From Paracoccaceae bacterium (GTDB lineage Bacteria > Pseudomonadota > Alphaproteobacteria > Rhodobacterales > Rhodobacteraceae): DNA of 9,529 bases. Made by a program: the position numbers and the translations under genes. The stretch covers positions 1 through 9,529 of the forward strand of contig SLKB01000220.1 in assembly GCA_007134805.1 (NCBI GenBank), read 5' to 3'. Below the pieces are notes generated by a model. That model ran no database searches. It had not been told where the DNA came from and saw only the letters and a program-made list of their open reading frames with translations. Each line of letters opens with the position of its first letter. Position 1 is the first letter of the stretch. Shown here piece by piece: positions 7,307 through 9,529 of this stretch.

Positions 7307-7646
7307 TCCGCTCGCGCGCGCGCTCGACGACCTGGCGCGCGCGCGACGCTGCATCACCTATGCCGAGCTTGCCGCCTGTCTGGGTGATACGGCGCCGGGG
7401 CGGATCGGCCGTGTGAGCGCAGCGCTCGAAGCCTTGATGGAGCGCGATGCCCGCGACGGCCGGCCCCTGCGCGCCGCACTTGTGCTGGGCCGGGCGCAGG
7501 CGGGGCTTCCGGGCCGGGGGTTTTTCCTCAAGGCGCAGGAGCTTGGCCTGTGCCCCGCGCCCCTGAACGCGGATGCGGCCGCGCAATTTCACGCAGATCA
7601 GCTCATGCATGTATTCGAGGACGCGACCGGCGCGGGCGACGATTAA
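7278..7646 (+). CDS. Conserved small protein of unknown function overlapping gyrA
   Basis: A 122-aa protein whose ATG at 7278 lies inside the last codons of gyrA (29-bp overlap), with GAGGA at 7259-7263 as a distant Shine-Dalgarno. It is probably translated by coupling to gyrA. No other ATG, GTG or TTG gives a start between the gyrA stop and the conserved-looking region. The N-terminal half, with [16 protein letters not shown] and a following helix, looks like a small helical or winged-helix fold. The C-terminal half has a G-R-P-L-R-A-A-L-V stretch, then [16 protein letters not shown]. That order of motifs (YAELA, then grP-L-x-A-L-V, then G-L-P-G-x-G-F-F) recalls small uncharacterised bacterial proteins, but I cannot name a family. 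There is no signal peptide or membrane segment, so it is likely cytoplasmic. Coding is supported by high GC at third positions and position directly after gyrA. Confidence 0.75.
   Translation: MAAGRPIAPDPLARALDDLARARRCITYAELAACLGDTAPGRIGRVSAALEALMERDARDGRPLRAALVLGRAQAGLPGRGFFLKAQELGLCPAPLNADAAAQFHADQLMHVFEDATGAGDD
7312..7346. repeat. Perfect 12-bp inverted repeat of alternating G and C
   Basis: TCGCGCGCGCGC (7312-7323) and GCGCGCGCGCGA (7335-7346) are exact reverse complements around an 11-nt loop (7324-7334). They begin 5 bp after the gyrA stop and encode the LARA and LARAR residues of the small downstream protein. A very stable RNA hairpin is expected. No T-run follows, so it is not a standard intrinsic terminator. 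Confidence 0.8.
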
Positions 7647-7759
7647 AGTTTTCCGCGTCTGACCCCGTCGCCGAATAGTTCCGCCCCATTCGCGCCACAT
7701 GTCCGGGCTCTACTCGGGTCTGACATGGACCGCGACTCCACGCCTTTCAGGAGCCCAGG
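7647..7759. promoter_or_regulatory. Upstream region of the mini-pilin gene with an inverted repeat
   Basis: This 113-bp gap has no open reading frame of note. It contains CATGTC (7698-7703) and GACATG (7722-7727), an exact 6-bp inverted repeat with an 18-nt interior. The sequence GTCTGAC occurs twice (near 7660 and 7719-7724 region, the second preceded by CGG). The pilin Shine-Dalgarno AGGAG is at 7749-7753. No clear -35/-10 pair or T-tailed terminator for the gyrA operon was found. Confidence 0.35.
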
Positions 7760-7951
7760 ATGACCCTGCGCGCAAGATTTGGAATCTTCTTTGAGGATGA
7801 CGCGGGCGCGGTCACCTCGGAATGGGTCTTTGTGTCTGCGGCGATTGCCATCGTGGGAACAGTGGTGGTCTACATGATTGCTGTAGGGTCGATCGACGTC
7901 ATCTTGATCATTTCAGAGGAACTCAAGAAGATCATTGTCGCGCTGCAGTAG
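7760..7951 (+). CDS. Flp-type mini-pilin-like protein
   Basis: A 63-aa protein with the layout of a short type IVb (Flp/Tad) prepilin. A short leader ends FFEDDAG, followed by AVTSEW and a long hydrophobic helix (VFVSAAIAIVGTVVVYMIAVG). Cleavage after Gly16 would put Glu21 at mature position +5, the residue that TadV/CpaA-type prepilin peptidases need. The mature chain would be 47 aa. It ends in another hydrophobic/amphipathic stretch (SIDVILIISEELKKIIVALQ), with no obvious polar, surface-exposed tail. The ATG at 7760 has AGGAG (7749-7753) at good spacing. Flp pilins are usually near a Tad secretion cluster, and TadE- and TadG-like genes follow about 640 bp downstream. It could be a pilin, a minor pilin or a pilin-like membrane peptide. 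Its stop overlaps the convergent RHH gene by 20 bp. Confidence 0.75.
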   Translation: MTLRARFGIFFEDDAGAVTSEWVFVSAAIAIVGTVVVYMIAVGSIDVILIISEELKKIIVALQ

Positions 7952-8198
7952 ATGGCGGGTCTGGCCTGCGGGGCTGATCGGGCCGCTGCGCGAGCGCGTC
8001 GGCCAAAACGAAGACCCGGATCGCAGAGGCCAGCCCCACATCGCCCCGTTCCGCGTCGATCTTGGCGGCGAGCGCGTTCAGGGCCACCCCGCGCCGGTCG
8101 GCGATGCGCTTGAACTCGGCCCAGAATGCATCTTCCAGCGACACCGAGGTGCGATGCCCCCGCAGCGTGACCGAGCGCTTGACGGGTCTTGCGCTCAT
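7932..8198 (-). CDS. Ribbon-helix-helix domain protein (RHH_4 type)
   Basis: An 88-aa protein resembling alphaproteobacterial ribbon-helix-helix proteins of the RHH_4 type (PF13467). VKRSVTLRGHRTSVSLEDAF supplies the DNA-contacting beta strand and first helix, FWAEFKRIADRRGVALNALA continues the fold, and GLASAIRVFVLADAL is the typical closing motif. Such proteins are putative DNA-binding regulators or antitoxin-like proteins, and no target is known. The C-terminal tail (QRPDQPRRPDPPSTAARQ) is polar, basic and Pro-rich, probably disordered. The start at 8198 overlaps the DUF4169 stop by 4 bp (ATGA on the minus strand), so the two are translationally coupled. No strong Shine-Dalgarno is needed or seen. 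Its 3' end runs 20 bp into the pilin gene on the other strand. Confidence 0.85.
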   Translation of the reverse strand: MSARPVKRSVTLRGHRTSVSLEDAFWAEFKRIADRRGVALNALAAKIDAERGDVGLASAIRVFVLADALAQRPDQPRRPDPPSTAARQ

Positions 8199-8374
8199 TC
8201 CGGGTCGCGGCGATGGGCGTCGAGACGGGCAATGCGCCGTGCCTCCTGCGCCTCATCGCCTGCGCGCTCTGCCTTGCTGCGACCGTGCCTGGCCGCAGCC
8301 ACGGCCCCCGCGCGCCGCTTCTCGGCGCGCGCCGCCTGTTTGCGCGCCTTGCGCAGATTGACGATCTTCGTCAT
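8195..8374 (-). CDS. DUF4169 family small basic protein
   Basis: A 59-aa, very basic, Ala/Arg/Lys-rich protein matching the DUF4169 (PF13770) pattern: MTKIVNLRKARKQAARAEKR at the start, then AARHGRSKAERAGDEAQEAR and a C-terminal LDAHRRDPE. It is predicted to be mostly helical with no membrane segment. The function is unknown. The charge suggests nucleic-acid or ribosome association, but that is inference. The start is taken at 8374 because MTKIVNLRKAR is where homologues begin; the open frame continues to 8419 but the added residues look untranslated. The Shine-Dalgarno is weak (GGGG-type only). It is the first gene of a two-gene unit with the RHH protein. From memory this pair is common together in Rhodobacterales, often beside fumC, which is absent here. 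Confidence 0.85.
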   Translation of the reverse strand: MTKIVNLRKARKQAARAEKRRAGAVAAARHGRSKAERAGDEAQEARRIARLDAHRRDPE

Positions 8375-8589
8375 GACCCGGCCCCGCTTTGCGCGCGCCG
8401 GCGCTGCCCAGGGCCGCACCCGGCGCGGTGCGCGGGGTCGCTCTGGTTAACCAGTTCCTCAGTTTTCACCACGCTACGCCCCTGCTATTCATCGGTGTCA
8501 TCGCCAAAATCCACCGCATTCAAGTGAGATTGTTTCGACTGATTTGAGTGACTGCAAGAGTTTATTCATTCGACCGGATTTCAGATGCC
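8375..8589. other. Divergent intergenic region between DUF4169 and the TadE-like gene
   Basis: This 215-bp region has no supportable gene. The first ~75 bp is very GC-rich. At about 8440 the composition drops, and the rest (to 8589) is distinctly less GC-rich. The junction holds the palindrome listed separately. The AT-richer part probably carries promoters for one or both divergent units, but I could not pick a convincing -35/-10 pair. Confidence 0.5.
8443..8454. promoter_or_regulatory. Perfect 12-bp palindrome CTGGTTAACCAG, possible regulator site
   Basis: CTGGTTAACCAG reads the same on both strands and contains TTAACC in both orientations. TTAACC matches the core of a CtrA half-site in alphaproteobacteria. 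A full CtrA site would need a second TTAA seven bases away, which is not present. It lies between two divergent genes at a composition boundary. Confidence 0.35.
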
Positions 8590-8991
8590 ATGCGCAAGCT
8601 ATTGACCAAGCGACACTACGCCCGGATGTGGCGGGCCGAGGATGGCTCGGTCACGGTCGAGTATGCGCTCTGGGTTCCGGCCCTGTTCATTGTCTTCCTG
8701 CTCGTGGCGGACACGGCGTCTGCGTATTTCGCGCAAGGTCGCATGTGGCATGTCGCAGGCGATGTGTCGCGCGCCGTGGTCACGGGGCGGATCACGCAGG
8801 AACAGGCAGAAGCGTTCGTGACCAGACACACAAGTTACATGGTCGAGATGGCGGTTCTGGAGGATGATGTCTTCGTCCTCGAACTGTCGCAACCCTTCTC
8901 GCAGGTGGGAACCGGGATGATGCTCCGGCTGGCCGGGGACATGCGGGTTCTGGTGTTCCAGCATTTCGAGGAGCCCGATGACGATGATTGA
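8590..8991 (+). CDS. TadE-like pseudopilin
   Basis: A 133-aa TadE-family protein. TadE proteins are pseudopilins of Tad/Flp pilus systems, processed by the prepilin peptidase and located at the inner membrane/periplasm. The leader ends RAEDG and is followed by SVTVEYALWVPALF and a hydrophobic helix through about residue 47. Gly19 then Glu24 at +5 and Tyr25 at +6 fit the Tad prepilin peptidase rule. After the helix come FAQGRMWHVAGDVSRAVVTG and a C-terminal domain ending in an acidic run, EEPDDDD. The frame is open further up to a GTG at 8548, adding 14 residues. I prefer the ATG at 8590 because the upstream codons (act, gca, aga, gtt, tat, tca) use A or T at third position, unlike the rest of the gene. 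Neither start has a good Shine-Dalgarno. The TadG-like gene follows after 13 bp. Confidence 0.82.
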   Translation: MRKLLTKRHYARMWRAEDGSVTVEYALWVPALFIVFLLVADTASAYFAQGRMWHVAGDVSRAVVTGRITQEQAEAFVTRHTSYMVEMAVLEDDVFVLELSQPFSQVGTGMMLRLAGDMRVLVFQHFEEPDDDD

Positions 8992-9004
8992 TAGGAGCCG
9001 TCAC

Positions 9005-9529
9005 ATGGCACTGTTCTCGAGATTCAGACATTTTTCGCGCAACGAGGCCGGCGCGGGGACGGTCACGTCCTTGTTCACGACGATCTGCGTGCTGATGATC
9101 GGCGGGTTGGCGGCCGATTACGCGCATGCCTTGCGCGAACGCGAGAGGCTGCAGGTCGTCTCTGACGCGGCCGTGCTTGCCGGTATCGCGCGGCTCTCGG
9201 ACGGAGAGCCGGCCGTGCGGGCTGCAGCCCTCGCCCATGCCGAACGGTTCGGGCCGAATCTGCTGCGTGCCGAGGATGTGCTGATCGGGTCCTGGGTTTC
9301 GGGCAGTTTCGAGACCGCGGGCGCGGATGACCCGGATTCGGTCATGATCGTCGCCCGGCGTTCGGACGCGAACGCGAACCCGGTGCGCAATTATTTCCTG
9401 CATATGGTGGGGATCGACCGCTTCAATCTGACCGCGCCCTCGGTCGCGCTGCGCTTGCCGGTCGGCCTGCTTCCCTGCAATGGAGCGGGGTTCTTCGCGC
9501 GCGGGGCTATCGACGGGAATGCGGCGAAC
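9005..9529 (+). CDS. TadG-like pilus assembly protein, 3' end outside window
   Basis: The frame from ATG at 9005 stays open to the right edge (175 codons, no stop). A strong Shine-Dalgarno, TAGGAG (8992-8997), precedes it. The protein starts with a short basic stretch, then AGAGTVTSLFTT and a hydrophobic helix (~22-37), then DYAHALRERERLQVVSDAAVLAGI. The D-x-A...R-x-x-LQ-x-x-x-DAAVLAG pattern is characteristic of TadG/TadE-like proteins (Flp pilus assembly TadE/G-like, often listed with putative membrane Tad proteins). The remainder looks like a periplasmic domain (residues 100-175), ending FARGAIDGNAAN at the edge. Unlike the pilin and TadE-like protein, it lacks Glu at +5 after its Gly, so prepilin-type cleavage is not expected. 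It forms an operon with the TadE-like gene. Its full length and any von Willebrand-type domain cannot be seen. Confidence 0.8.
   Translation, partial: MALFSRFRHFSRNEAGAGTVTSLFTTICVLMIGGLAADYAHALRERERLQVVSDAAVLAGIARLSDGEPAVRAAALAHAERFGPNLLRAEDVLIGSWVSGSFETAGADDPDSVMIVARRSDANANPVRNYFLHMVGIDRFNLTAPSVALRLPVGLLPCNGAGFFARGAIDGNAAN

Noticed and set aside
5273..7357. 694-aa open frame on the minus strand
   Set aside because: Lies wholly antisense to gyrA, is full of His/Arg/Asp/Ala as expected from the complement of a high-GC gene, and has no recognisable domain. It is a shadow of codon bias.
1..9529. CRISPR array, tRNA, rRNA, insertion sequence or prophage
   Set aside because: No regularly spaced repeats, cloverleaf-like sequence, transposase/integrase motifs or terminal repeats were seen on either strand.

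Overview
The window is about 9.5 kb of high-GC, densely packed bacterial chromosome. Its proteins point to an alphaproteobacterium, most likely Rhodobacteraceae (Rhodobacterales). Pointers are a Usg-family protein, a DUF4169 + ribbon-helix-helix pair, an MCE transporter with a separate auxiliary lipoprotein, and a GyrA with an acidic insertion in its C-terminal domain. The genus cannot be fixed from the sequence alone. No transposase, integrase, tRNA, rRNA or CRISPR array was seen, and no gene shows clear signs of recent transfer.

Layout. (1) Positions 1-2905, plus strand: the 3' part of an Mla-type lipid transport operon, made of the ATPase MlaF (5' end outside the window), a long single-MCE-domain protein and an outer-membrane auxiliary lipoprotein (PqiC/ABC_trans_aux type). 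The genes are tightly coupled, and the permease (MlaE) is expected just upstream. (2) 2906-3031: a 126-bp gap with an unusual cluster of TTTCAC/GTGAAA palindromes. (3) 3032-4068, plus strand: a two-gene envelope operon, a YqaA/DedA-type (VTT) membrane protein followed by DsbB, with a 4-bp start/stop overlap. (4) 4065-4364, minus strand: usg, converging on dsbB with a 4-bp overlap. (5) 4365-4555: divergent control region for usg and gyrA. (6) 4556-7646, plus strand: gyrA and an overlapping 122-aa gene of unknown function, with a perfect 12-bp inverted repeat of alternating G and C near its start. (7) 7760-9529: parts of a Tad/Flp-type surface apparatus (a mini-pilin, a TadE-like pseudopilin, and a TadG-like protein cut by the window end). 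A two-gene minus-strand unit (DUF4169 + RHH regulator-like protein) sits between the pilin and the TadE gene.

How the genes work together: regions 1 and 3 both serve the cell envelope (phospholipid traffic, membrane lipid homeostasis, periplasmic disulfides). Region 6 is housekeeping DNA topology. Region 7 appears to be a pilus or surface module whose secretion ATPase and platform genes are not in this window. The intervals without a gene are all under 300 bp: 2906-3031, 4365-4555, 7647-7759 and 8375-8589. What each holds is given in the features.

No clearly new multi-gene system is visible. The best candidates for something undescribed are the palindrome cluster before the YqaA-dsbB operon, the 122-aa protein overlapping gyrA, and the RHH/DUF4169 pair embedded in the Tad fragment.
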